Below, one piece after another: positions 1-7,339 of a stretch of DNA of 64,000 bases. The notes under the pieces are model-generated. The model did no database searches. It saw only the letters and a program-made list of their open reading frames with translations, and was not told the DNA's origin. A program made the position numbers and the translations under genes. The DNA is from Amycolatopsis sp. NBC_01488 (lineage in GTDB: Bacteria; Actinomycetota; Actinomycetes; Mycobacteriales; Pseudonocardiaceae). The stretch is from assembly GCF_036227105.1 (NCBI RefSeq), contig NZ_CP109434.1, positions 4,931,001-4,995,000 on the forward strand. Reading direction: 5' to 3'. The stretch's first letter is position 1. Each line of letters opens with the position of its first letter.

Positions 1-51
1 TGGCACGGCGGTGATCTGTCCACTTTGGTCACCGAGGTGCTGGGGGTCTAG
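1..51 (+). CDS. C-terminal end of an unidentified protein (partial)
   Basis: The first 16 codons read through the window edge as WHGGDLSTLVTEVLGV and stop at TAG (49-51). The gene starts before the window and the tail is too short to assign a family. Its stop codon shares a CTAG tetranucleotide with the stop codon of the convergent gene on the other strand, so the two coding regions end on the same four bases. That no stop interrupts it and that it ends exactly there is the only support. Confidence 0.45.
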   Translation, partial: WHGGDLSTLVTEVLGV

Positions 52-665
52 CTGTGGGCCCGCAGGGGCACCACGTTGCTCGGCAGGACCGCCCGCTCAC
101 GCGGCGCCTCGGTCGGGCTGATCGTCAGCGTCACCAGGCTCGCGTACCGCGGGTGGCGGTCGACGTAGACCTCCGGGACCGCGCACGCCGCCGCGAGGAC
201 CGTGCGGTTGCGGTGCAGGTGCTCGAACGCCTCGCGGCCGAACAGCGACACCACGACGTCGCCGCCGCGGGGACGGGACCACAGGATCGCCGGGTGGCGG
301 CCGCCGGGCAGGCGCAGCAACGGGAACGCCGCGCGCAGGCGGTGCTGCAGCCGGACCGCCTGGATCCGGGCCCGCACCTGACGCCGTCGCAGCACCGCCC
401 ACCCGAGCGCGGTGGCGAAGACCGCCGACGCCCACAGCGGGCCGGCCCACAGGGCGAACGTCACCAGGGCGTAGGGGAGCAGCGTCACCGCCAGGATCTC
501 CCACCGCCAGTGGTAGAGCCGGGCGGGGAAGGACGCTTGCCTGCTGGTCATTTCCGTGTTCCTTCCGGTCAGCCGGCGGCGCACGAGGCCGCCGAGGTGG
601 CGTGAGAGACGTCCGGCGGCGATGCCGAGCACGAGGGCCGCGACGATCACCGGCCCGGACGTCAT
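48..665 (-). CDS. Small membrane protein of unknown function
   Basis: 205 residues. An N-terminal hydrophobic stretch (about residues 3-20) is followed by an arginine-rich segment, then a hydrophobic hairpin at about 53-88 (EILAVTLLPYALVTFALWAG and a second segment), then a cytoplasm-like C-terminal domain of about 110 residues with no motif I recognise. The ATG start overlaps the stop of the upstream membrane-protein gene in an ATGA, so the two are translationally coupled and presumably act together. The overall shape (two membrane segments plus a basic soluble tail) recalls Spd-type spread proteins of actinobacterial conjugative elements, but no other transfer gene is nearby and I do not claim that identity. 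It is the last gene of a leftward unit headed by a cyclase-like gene and a Crp/Fnr regulator. Confidence 0.7.
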   Translation of the reverse strand: MTSGPVIVAALVLGIAAGRLSRHLGGLVRRRLTGRNTEMTSRQASFPARLYHWRWEILAVTLLPYALVTFALWAGPLWASAVFATALGWAVLRRRQVRARIQAVRLQHRLRAAFPLLRLPGGRHPAILWSRPRGGDVVVSLFGREAFEHLHRNRTVLAAACAVPEVYVDRHPRYASLVTLTISPTEAPRERAVLPSNVVPLRAHS

Positions 666-934
666 GTCGGGATCCGGGTCTTCGGGGCGGGCTCGGGCCG
701 GCGGTCGCGGTCCCGGCCGAGCTGCCAGGTCCAGCGCCACCCCGCCCAGATCGCGACGACGGAGCCCAGCAGGATCAGCACGAAGGCCTGGCCGACCAGG
801 CCGTCGAGGGGTGCCAGCCGAAGCAGCACCAGCAGTGCCCAGATCTGCGTGGCGGTGAACGGGATGACCAGCCCGGCCGCGTAGACGCCCCGGCGCCAGC
901 GACTCCGACGCGGTGCGGTCGTGTAGGGATCCAT
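662..934 (-). CDS. Small two-helix membrane protein
   Basis: 90 residues starting MDPYTTAPRRSRWRRG, with two predicted membrane helices (about residues 17-40 and 48-70), the second followed by WRWTWQLGRDRDRRPEP. The ATG at 934 is preferred over upstream codons because it gives a compact protein with a positively charged start, and GAGGAGGGC-like purines lie just upstream on that strand. It overlaps the next gene by four bases (ATGA). A perfect 28-bp palindrome lies between this gene and the upstream Crp/Fnr gene, so its promoter may be the target of that regulator. Function unknown; together with its partner it could be a membrane effector pair. Confidence 0.65.
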   Translation of the reverse strand: MDPYTTAPRRSRWRRGVYAAGLVIPFTATQIWALLVLLRLAPLDGLVGQAFVLILLGSVVAIWAGWRWTWQLGRDRDRRPEPAPKTRIPT

Positions 935-980
935 GAATGCCCTCCTCTGCCCTGGATCCAGGAAACCTCCGGGTCGCCGC

Positions 981-1008
981 ACCTTCTGTGTCAGCTGACA
1001 CAGAAGGT
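981..1008. promoter_or_regulatory. Perfect 28-bp palindrome, likely Crp/Fnr operator
   Basis: The two 14-base halves are exact reverse complements. The core TGTGTCAGCTGACACA has the TGTGN-N6-NCACA geometry of Crp/Fnr-family sites. It lies just after the Crp/Fnr gene stop and 46 bp before the membrane-protein start, so it can serve as an operator for the downstream pair. It could instead form an RNA hairpin, but there is no T-tract. Confidence 0.6.
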
Positions 1009-1013
1009 GGGAT

Positions 1014-1676
1014 TCAGCTCGCGAGACGGCGAAGTTCGGCCAGGCGGTGGATCGTCACCTGTCTTCGTCCGGTGCTGATCACGCCCTGGCGCCGCAGTTC
1101 GCGCGTCGCGCGGGCCCACGATTCGCGGGAGATCGCCGCGGTCATCGCCAGCTCGGCTTGGGTGGCCGGGAACCTGATCTCGATGTCCTGGCCCCGCGGC
1201 ACGCCGTGCTGGACGGCCAGCTGCATCAGCTGCGCGGCCACCCGCCGCGCGGCGGCGCCGCCCCCGACCTCCAGCCACTGCCTGCCGACCGACCGCAGCC
1301 GCGTCGACAGCACGAGCAGCAGCGCCCAGGAGATCCGCGACCGCGACCGGCACAGCGCGGCGAAGCGGTCGCCCGGCACCTCGAGCACGTCGACGGCGTC
1401 GAGCGCTTCCACGGTCGCCGAGCGCGGCTGCGCGTCGATCGCGGCCAGTTCGCCGATGACGTCCCCCGCGGCGCGCACCCCGACGACGACCTCGCGCCCG
1501 TCCGGCGTCCCGTGGACGATCCGCACGTGCCCGGCGAGCAGGACCAGCACGACGCTGGAGCGCTCTCCTTCGCGGCAGAGGGTGGCGCCGCGCGGGTAGG
1601 TGCGCCGCGTGGCGGACTCCGCCAGCACGCGGCGATCGGCCGGGCCCAGGTCGGCCCAGAATCCCGTCGGTTCCAC
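1014..1676 (-). CDS. Crp/Fnr-family cyclic-nucleotide-type transcription regulator
   Basis: 220 residues. Residues about 8-120 form a cyclic-nucleotide-binding beta-roll: 'PRGATLCREGERSS' and 'GDVIGELAAIDAQPRSATVEALD' match the phosphate-binding cassette layout, with the G-E-L-A and R-S-A-T positions of cAMP receptors present. A dimerisation helix follows (about 120-140), then a winged helix at about 148-215 with the recognition helix in 'TAAISRESWARATRELRRQGVI'. This family binds DNA as a dimer and switches on ligand binding. It sits 21 bp downstream of a cyclase-like gene on the same strand, which suggests that the neighbour makes its ligand. A perfect TGTGT-N6-ACACA palindrome lies directly downstream. 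The ligand is unknown. Confidence 0.85.
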   Translation of the reverse strand: MEPTGFWADLGPADRRVLAESATRRTYPRGATLCREGERSSVVLVLLAGHVRIVHGTPDGREVVVGVRAAGDVIGELAAIDAQPRSATVEALDAVDVLEVPGDRFAALCRSRSRISWALLLVLSTRLRSVGRQWLEVGGGAAARRVAAQLMQLAVQHGVPRGQDIEIRFPATQAELAMTAAISRESWARATRELRRQGVISTGRRQVTIHRLAELRRLAS

Positions 1677-1697
1677 GTCCCCACCTCGTTTCCGGTC

Positions 1698-2318
1698 CTA
1701 CGCGGTCAGTCCCTCCTCCGGCGCGCCCGCTTCGGGCGTGTAGAGCCAGCCGCGGAGCCGTTCTTCGCCGAGCTTGATGTGGACGGCCTGGGTGAAGGCG
1801 GCCCGGTCGATGCCGGGGTAGCCGTGCCGCACGACGGCGCGGTGGATCTCCTGCGACACGGCGAGCGCGAGCGGCGCGGTCGTCTCGCCCAGCCGCCGCT
1901 TCAGCTCGGGAGCGTCGACCAGCCGGCAGGCGATGTCGACGTCCTCGCCGTAGGAGGCGCGCGAGTCCCGGTGCACCTCGCCGGCGTGCACGGCGACGCG
2001 CAGCCGGAAGGCCAGCTCCGGCCGGCTTTCGGCGTGCTTCTCGAGCAGATCGCCCAGCGCGGGCACGACCGTGGTGAGCAGGAGCGTCTTGGGCAGCTGG
2101 TCGTAGGGCCGGATCAGGCAGAGCGCCCCGTCCCCGCGGTCGACGAACGGATCGCGGTGCTTCTTGCCGATCCCGCCGGCCGCGAGGGCCTCGTCGAGCA
2201 GCTCGAAGAGGACGGTGCGGAGCTGGGTGCGCACCGAGTTCGTCCGCTCGGTCGACTTCTCGATGTCGACCGCCACGATGGCCCGGTGCCGGGGTATGTC
2301 AGCTGCTGTGGTGTCCAT
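1698..2318 (-). CDS. Class III nucleotidyl cyclase-like protein
   Basis: 206 residues, a single soluble catalytic-type domain. 'VAVDIEKST' (Asp18) matches the first metal-binding aspartate of class III adenylyl/guanylyl cyclases, 'DRGDG' (Asp63) the second, and 'VAVHAGEVHRDSRASYGEDVDIACRLVD' the HxGxV...G..VN.A.RL stretch with the transition-state arginine Arg132. Two positions differ from typical purine cyclases: the lysine expected three residues before GDG is Val59, and the Asn of VNxAxR is Asp128. The substrate may therefore not be ATP or GTP, or activity may be low. I chose the ATG at 2318, which has GAAGGCAGGGAG upstream; an in-frame codon at 2393 would add 25 residues. It is 21 bp upstream of the Crp/Fnr gene and divergent from the XRE gene. 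Confidence 0.7.
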   Translation of the reverse strand: MDTTAADIPRHRAIVAVDIEKSTERTNSVRTQLRTVLFELLDEALAAGGIGKKHRDPFVDRGDGALCLIRPYDQLPKTLLLTTVVPALGDLLEKHAESRPELAFRLRVAVHAGEVHRDSRASYGEDVDIACRLVDAPELKRRLGETTAPLALAVSQEIHRAVVRHGYPGIDRAAFTQAVHIKLGEERLRGWLYTPEAGAPEEGLTA

Positions 2319-2344
2319 GGCCCGCTCCCTGCCTTCAGGTGTCA

Positions 2345-2539
2345 ACTGAAGTTCAGTCAAGTTCACTGTAGGAGCTGGAGTACTCTGGAGCAACCAGGTT
2401 GAATCGGCGTTACCCGTTTGGTGCGAGGAAGTTTTGCCTGGCGTAACGGTTCAGTCCTTGCTTCCGCGGGTCGCCGATCGTGACTTTAGCTACAGGGAGT
2501 ACTATCAGGCCACTCTCGGCACTACTGAAATTTACTGAA
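2345..2539. promoter_or_regulatory. ACTGAA/TTCAGT repeats in the divergent promoter region
   Basis: The hexamer ACTGAA or its complement occurs at 2345-2350, 2352-2357, 2450-2455, 2524-2529 and 2534-2539. The first two form the palindrome ACTGAAGTTCAGT over the cyclase leader; the last two are direct repeats 10 bp apart (ACTGAAATTTACTGAA) at the start of the XRE gene. Five copies in 195 bp of a GC-rich genome suggest an operator, perhaps for the XRE protein. An inverted pair CGTTAC/GTAACG (2408-2413, 2442-2447) lies between. Confidence 0.45.
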
Positions 2540-2541
2540 GG

Positions 2542-3609
2542 GTGGCGGAGACTGTGTCGTCAGTCGCGCCGCGGGCGCTCGCCCGCCGCCTCAAGGGGCT
2601 GCGCGAGGAGCACTGGCCCGACGCCGGGCTCACGCAGGCCCAGCTCGCCCAGGCGCTCGGCGGGGTGAGCATCTCGCTGATCTCGTCCTGGGAGAACGCC
2701 GACAAGCCGGTCCGCACGCCGGTCCGGCGCCTCGAGGCCTACGCGACCTTGTTCGCCACCCGCCGATCGCTGGCCGGCGACTCCGTGCGCGTCCTCCCGG
2801 TCGAAGAACTGACGGACGAAGAGCAGGAGCGGCGCAAGGACCTGCTGGACGAATTGCTGTGGCTGCGGGAAGGCAAGGAGGTGGCCCCGGGGAGGGCCGG
2901 CACGGGCGACCTCTGGACCTTCGCGGAGGACCAGCGGATCACGATCGTCTGTGCCCAGCTCCCGGAGCAGTTCCGCCAGCACCTCAGCTACGCGGATCCC
3001 GAGAGCCCCGACTTCGTGTCGCTCTACACCTACGCGGATCCCGACGCCCTGATCGAGCTGTTCGGGCACATCCGGGCGCGCAACCCCGACAACCCGGTCA
3101 CCTTCCACACCAGCGACGAACTCACGGCGGACGACTACACGAGCCACCTGGTCCTGCTCGGCGGCGTCGACTTCAACAACGTGACCCGGGACGTGATCGA
3201 GCGGGTGGACCTCCCCGTCGAGCAGGTCGGGCGCGAAGCCGTCGGTGCGCACGGCGGCTTCCGCGTCCAGGAGGACGGCCGGTCGAGGCTGATCGAGCCG
3301 CAGCTCGACGCGGGGGACCACCTGCTCGAGGACGTGGCGCTGTTCTATCGGGGCGTAAGTCCGTTCAACCGAAAGCGCACCGTGACCGTGTGCAATGGTA
3401 TGTACGGTCGAGGCACGCTGGGTGCGGTCAGAGCGCTTACGGACGCGCGGTTCCTGGACCGCAACACGGCCTACGTCCGGGAGCGGTTCGGCGACGCGGA
3501 GTCGTTCAGCATCATCAGCCGCGTCCTGGTGCTCGAGGGCAACGGGCTGACTCCCGATTGGACCGTCGAGGAGAACCGGCTCTTCGAGTGGTCCGAGGCG
3601 GCCGAGTGA
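2542..3609 (+). CDS. XRE-family regulator with an unassigned C-terminal sensor domain
   Basis: 355 residues. Residues about 9-72 are a helix-turn-helix of the XRE/Cro type ('LTQAQLAQALGGVSISLISSWEN'). A charged helical linker (about 88-115, 'LTDEEQERRKDLLDELLWLREGKE') leads to an alpha/beta domain of about 230 residues beginning 'LWTFAEDQRITIVCAQLP'. Its pattern of hydrophobic strands and Gly/Asn turns ('LVLLGGVDFNNVTRDVI', 'RTVTVCNGMYGRGTLGAVRAL') looks Rossmann-like and suggests ligand sensing, but I cannot name the family. The GTG at 2542 follows GAAGG very closely, so GTG at 2554 is an alternative start. The 3' end overlaps the glycosyltransferase gene by four bases, and ACTGAA repeats lie at its 5' end. 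Confidence 0.75.
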   Translation: MAETVSSVAPRALARRLKGLREEHWPDAGLTQAQLAQALGGVSISLISSWENADKPVRTPVRRLEAYATLFATRRSLAGDSVRVLPVEELTDEEQERRKDLLDELLWLREGKEVAPGRAGTGDLWTFAEDQRITIVCAQLPEQFRQHLSYADPESPDFVSLYTYADPDALIELFGHIRARNPDNPVTFHTSDELTADDYTSHLVLLGGVDFNNVTRDVIERVDLPVEQVGREAVGAHGGFRVQEDGRSRLIEPQLDAGDHLLEDVALFYRGVSPFNRKRTVTVCNGMYGRGTLGAVRALTDARFLDRNTAYVRERFGDAESFSIISRVLVLEGNGLTPDWTVEENRLFEWSEAAE

Positions 3610-4784
3610 ACGCGCGGCACCACGAGTCCCACCAGGATCTGCTGGACCACTTCGACTCGGCCGGCGCTCCGTGCGAGACCCTCGACGCCATCATCGTGCC
3701 CAACGGGCGTCCGGCGGCGTACCTGAAGGAGGCCATCACCGCGGCCAAGCTCCTCGACGCCCACCTCGTGCTCCTGTGCAGCATGCGAGCCGACGCCTCG
3801 AGCGCGGCGCTGGCCGCCAAGCGGGAAGGCGTCCGGGTCACCGCCGTCGACGTCGACTTCCTGCCCGACGGGGTCGTGCCCGACTTCGTCACCGACCGGC
3901 TGCTGCGGCTGAGCCGGTTCCACCGGCCCGTCGACACCAGTCTCAAGCGGAACCTCGGCCTGCTCATCGCGACCTTCGCCGGGTGGAAGCGGATCCTCTT
4001 CCTCGACGACGACATCAAGCTGCCCAACCCCGGTGATCTCGCGGCCGCGGCGGGACTCCTCGACGACCACCCCGTCGTCGGGCTCGCGAACGCCGGGATG
4101 CCGGACAACTCGGTGGTCTGCCACGCACTCCGCGACGTCGGCGGGGTCCAGGACGTGTTCATCGGCGGGGGCGCGCTGGTCGTCGGTGAACCCGCGTTCT
4201 CCTCGTTCTTCCCCAACATCTACAACGAGGACTGGTTCTTCCTCCTCGACGGCCTGCGGCTGCGGCCGTCGGCCGTCACCGGAACCGCGTGGCAGTACCC
4301 CTACGACCCGTACAACGACCCGCGGCGGGCTCGCGGCGAAGAGCTGGGGGACACCCTCGCCGAAGGGGTGTTCGGCCTCCTCGACAACGGTCGCGGCCTG
4401 GCCGACGCGACGAAGCGGTACTGGCACGAGTTCCTGCGCGAGCGGCGGCGGATGATCAGCACGACCGTCGACCGGGTGCGCTCCTCGGCCATCCAGCCGG
4501 AGCAGCAGGCCCGGATGGTCGCGGCGCTGAAGGCGTCGATCGGGCGCAGCCACCTGATCACGCCGGAGCTGTGCGTCCAGTACCTGGAGGCGTGGCAGTC
4601 GGACTGCCTGCGCTGGCAGCGTCACATCGGCGAACTGCGGCGTGACCGCCGCGGCGGGCTGGGCATCGACGGTGCCTTGGCGACCCTGAACATCGGCCAC
4701 CTCGCCCAGCCCGGCATCGACGGGCGGATCAGCACCGGCTCGAGGCGCCGACCGTCCTGGGCTCGCCCCGCGGTGCCGGCGTAG
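3606..4784 (+). CDS. GT-A-fold glycosyltransferase-like protein
   Basis: 392 residues starting at a GTG that overlaps the stop of the XRE gene (GTGA). 'LDAIIVPNGRPAAYLKEAITAAKLLDAHLVLLCSM' is a nucleotide-sugar-binding-like N-terminus, 'GWKRILFLDDDIKLP' (Asp134-136) matches the metal-binding DXD motif of GT-A glycosyltransferases, and 'NIYNEDWFFLLDGLRL' (Glu208-Asp209) matches the ED motif that carries the catalytic base in inverting GT2-type enzymes. The last 100 residues are helical and charged. The acceptor and sugar are unknown. No signal peptide or membrane segment is visible, so it should act in the cytoplasm. Coupling to a DNA-binding sensor is unusual for a cell-wall enzyme. Its 3' end overlaps the convergent acetyltransferase gene by 56 bp. 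Confidence 0.65.
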   Translation: MNARHHESHQDLLDHFDSAGAPCETLDAIIVPNGRPAAYLKEAITAAKLLDAHLVLLCSMRADASSAALAAKREGVRVTAVDVDFLPDGVVPDFVTDRLLRLSRFHRPVDTSLKRNLGLLIATFAGWKRILFLDDDIKLPNPGDLAAAAGLLDDHPVVGLANAGMPDNSVVCHALRDVGGVQDVFIGGGALVVGEPAFSSFFPNIYNEDWFFLLDGLRLRPSAVTGTAWQYPYDPYNDPRRARGEELGDTLAEGVFGLLDNGRGLADATKRYWHEFLRERRRMISTTVDRVRSSAIQPEQQARMVAALKASIGRSHLITPELCVQYLEAWQSDCLRWQRHIGELRRDRRGGLGIDGALATLNIGHLAQPGIDGRISTGSRRRPSWARPAVPA

Positions 4785-5286
4785 TCACGCCCAGGTCTTT
4801 GACCAGGACGTGGCAGCGTTCCGGCACGGCGACGACGTTGCCGTTCGGCAAGGTCAGCTGCGCGTAGCAGGTGACCTTGCCGTGGCCCCAGTCCCGGTAG
4901 CCGAGGCGGTGGTACAGCCGGGCCGCGGCCGGGTTGTCCGTGCGGACCGCCAAGGCGAGCCGCTCGTGGCCCTGCCCGGCCAGGTGCCGCTCCACCGCGC
5001 CGACCAGGGCCGCGCCGACGCCGCGGTTGCGCAGCTCGGGGTGCACCTGCAGGTGGGTGAGCAGGGCGACGCCCGGCAGGTGCCGGCGGATGGGCGGTTC
5101 TTCGGCTTCCTCCAGCCACAGATAGACCGCGCCGGCCGGGCGGGTGCCCAGCCACGCGAGGAAGAGCACGCCCTGGTCGTTTCGCTGGCGGATCAAGCGA
5201 TCGATCAGGAATCCGCCGTCGCCGAGCGCCGCGGCGAACGGAATCAGGTCTGCGGAGCGGGCCGGCCATACCTGGGGCTCGGTCAT
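4729..5286 (-). CDS. GNAT-family N-acetyltransferase
   Basis: 185 residues. The core 'LTHLQVHPELRNRGVGAALVGAVERHLAGQGHERLALAVRTDNPAAARLYHRLGYRDWG' holds the acetyl-CoA pyrophosphate-binding motif R-x-x-G-x-G/A (RNRGVGAAL) and the C-terminal N-x-x-A-x-x-L-Y signature of GNAT enzymes. The ATG at 5286 is preceded by GGAGGAACGGAG; an ATG at 5319 would add 11 residues but lacks a ribosome site. The substrate cannot be told from sequence. The last 56 bp overlap the convergent glycosyltransferase gene. Confidence 0.85.
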   Translation of the reverse strand: MTEPQVWPARSADLIPFAAALGDGGFLIDRLIRQRNDQGVLFLAWLGTRPAGAVYLWLEEAEEPPIRRHLPGVALLTHLQVHPELRNRGVGAALVGAVERHLAGQGHERLALAVRTDNPAAARLYHRLGYRDWGHGKVTCYAQLTLPNGNVVAVPERCHVLVKDLGVTTPAPRGEPRTVGASSRC

Positions 5287-5382
5287 CTGCAGAAGCTCCG
5301 TTCCTCCGGGTACTTCCATAGTGCCGGAGGCGGCACGGAGTTGACCAGGTCATCCGGCCCGCACCCTGCTTTCGTCGGTGCG

Positions 5383-7335
5383 TCAGGCGGTCGCGGTCAG
5401 GTCGTAGACGGTCACGCCGTCCACCGTGGACGACTGGTAGTGCGAAGCCACCCACTCCGCGATCTGCTGGGCCGCGTCCGAGCCGGTGCTGCCCTGCATC
5501 GTCGTGCCGTCGCCGAGGAAGTAGTGGATCCGGCCGCTCGCCACGTACTGCTGGAACTGTGCCAGCGTCGGGTACGGGTCGGTGCCGTTGAACCCGCCGA
5601 CCGCCATGACCGGGGCGCCGCCGGCCAGCTGGTAGCCGGCCGCCGCGTTCGAGAGGACCGTCGCCGCCGTCCAGGTGTACTTCGCCGCGTCCTGTTTCAG
5701 CAACGCCGTCAGCTGAGCGCCCGGCAGCGTCGTGGTCAGCAGAGCGCCCGGGCCGCCGCCGCGACCGCCGCCGAAGCCCCCGCCCGGGCCGCCGCCGGGA
5801 CCACCGAACCGGCCGCCGAAGCCCGAGGACGGCCCCGCCGACGGAATCGCGCCGCTGTGCGTCGTCGCCGCGGTCGCCAGGGTGTACGCGCCCGTGCCCG
5901 ACAGCAGCACGACCAGCCCCAGCGCCGCGACCGAAGCAGCCGCCCAGCGGGTCAGGTGGGACGCGAAGAACAGCGCCACCGCCGCCAGCAGCCCGCCCAC
6001 GAGCACCGTCGGCGCCAGCCACGGCTGCCACGACGATCCCGACAGCAGCAGGTACGTCGTCAGCGCCGTCAACGCCACGCCGCCGCTGAGCAGGCCGGAC
6101 GCCGACGGACGCGCCCGCAGCCGCCACAGCTGGACCGCCGCCGTGCCCACCAGCGCCGCGATCGCCGGCGCCAGCGCGACCATGTAGTACGGGTGGATGA
6201 TCCCGCCCATGTAGCTGAACACCAGCGCCGTCACCAGCAGCCAGCCGCCCCACAGCAGCAGGGCCGCCCGCGACCGGTCCGTGCGCGGGGCGCGGCGGGT
6301 GAACCACAGGCCCGCGCCCAGGGCCAGCAGCGCCGCGGGGATCAGCCACGCGATGCCGCCCGCCATTTCGCTGCCGAAGAGCCGGGTCAGGCCCGTCGAG
6401 CCCCAGCCGCGGCCGCCACCGCCGCCGACGCTGCCGACCTCGTCGCCGGTGATGCGGCCGAAGCCGTTGTAGCCGAAGACCAGCTCCCACAGCGAGTTCG
6501 TCTGCGACCCGCCGATGAACGGCCGGTCGGCCACCGGCCACAGCGCGACGACCACCAGGTACCAGCCCGCCGCGACCAGCGTCGCCGCCAGCGCGCCGAG
6601 CAGGTGCAGCAGCCGCTTGCCGAGCGAGACCGGCGCGGCAACCAGGTACGCCACGGCGAACGCGGGCAGCACCAGGAACGCCTGCAGCATCTTCGCGAGG
6701 AAGCCGAACCCGACCGCGACGCCGGCCAGCGCCAGCCACCTCGGGCTCGCCTTCTCGAGCGCGCGGACCACGCAGTAGGCGCCCGCGACCAGCAGCAGCA
6801 CGAGCAGCGCGTCCGGGTTGTTGAACCGGAACATCAGCGCCGCGGCGGGGGTCAGCGCCAGCACGAGGCCCGCGACGAGCCCGGCCGCCGGGCCGGAGGT
6901 CCGCTTGACCGTCGCGTGCAGCAGCCAGACCGAGCCGACGCCCATCAGCGCCTGCGGCACCAGGATGCTCCACGCGTTGACGCCGAACACCCGCGCCGAC
7001 AGGCTCATCACCCACAGCGCGGCCGGGGTCTTGTCCACGGTGATCGCGTTCGCCGCGTCGCTGGAGCCGAAGAACAGCGCCTTCCAGCTCTCCGAACCGG
7101 CCTGCGCGGCCGCGGAGTAGAAGGCGTTGGCCCAGCCGGAGGCGCCGAGGCCCCACAGGTAGAGCACGGCGGTCCCGAGCAGCAGCACGGCGAGCGCGAG
7201 CCGATGCCACGACGGGCGAGCGGGTACTGAAGGGGTCGAAACGGTTTCGCGGGAGGCGAGAGCGGCTTCTTTCCGGGGGCTCCGGGTGGCGGAGCCCCCG
7301 GCCCGGGGCGAAGCCCCGGATGTCAGAGCGGTCAT
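5383..7335 (-). CDS. GT39-type polyprenyl-phosphate-sugar glycosyltransferase (ArnT/PMT-like)
   Basis: 650 residues with about 11-13 hydrophobic segments. After a basic cytoplasmic head the first extracytoplasmic loop carries 'SSDAANAITVDKTPAALWVMSLSARVFGVNAW', the D-K-P/T-P loop typical of family 39 enzymes such as ArnT and actinobacterial protein mannosyltransferases. These use lipid-linked sugars at the outer membrane face. A glycine-rich stretch (about residues 500-540) separates the membrane domain from an extracytoplasmic C-terminal domain that ends 'YDLTATA'. The gene starts 4 bp after the histidine kinase stop, so they form one unit. The acceptor (protein or lipid) is unknown. Confidence 0.85.
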   Translation of the reverse strand: MTALTSGASPRAGGSATRSPRKEAALASRETVSTPSVPARPSWHRLALAVLLLGTAVLYLWGLGASGWANAFYSAAAQAGSESWKALFFGSSDAANAITVDKTPAALWVMSLSARVFGVNAWSILVPQALMGVGSVWLLHATVKRTSGPAAGLVAGLVLALTPAAALMFRFNNPDALLVLLLVAGAYCVVRALEKASPRWLALAGVAVGFGFLAKMLQAFLVLPAFAVAYLVAAPVSLGKRLLHLLGALAATLVAAGWYLVVVALWPVADRPFIGGSQTNSLWELVFGYNGFGRITGDEVGSVGGGGGRGWGSTGLTRLFGSEMAGGIAWLIPAALLALGAGLWFTRRAPRTDRSRAALLLWGGWLLVTALVFSYMGGIIHPYYMVALAPAIAALVGTAAVQLWRLRARPSASGLLSGGVALTALTTYLLLSGSSWQPWLAPTVLVGGLLAAVALFFASHLTRWAAASVAALGLVVLLSGTGAYTLATAATTHSGAIPSAGPSSGFGGRFGGPGGGPGGGFGGGRGGGPGALLTTTLPGAQLTALLKQDAAKYTWTAATVLSNAAAGYQLAGGAPVMAVGGFNGTDPYPTLAQFQQYVASGRIHYFLGDGTTMQGSTGSDAAQQIAEWVASHYQSSTVDGVTVYDLTATA

Positions 7336-7339
7336 GAGC

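Noticed and set aside
48..934. Membrane pair as conjugative-element Spd proteins
   Set aside because: No transfer, replication or integrase gene or attachment-site repeat is visible nearby, and the similarity is only in general layout.
981..1008. Palindrome as a simple intrinsic terminator for the Crp/Fnr gene
   Set aside because: No T-tract on either side, and the core matches the spacing of a Crp/Fnr operator; operator is preferred, though an RNA role is not excluded.
4622..7210. Long open frame on the minus strand covering the GNAT and GT39 genes
   Set aside because: It is Arg/Gly/Ala-rich shadow sequence of the GC-rich real genes in another frame and has no recognisable domain.
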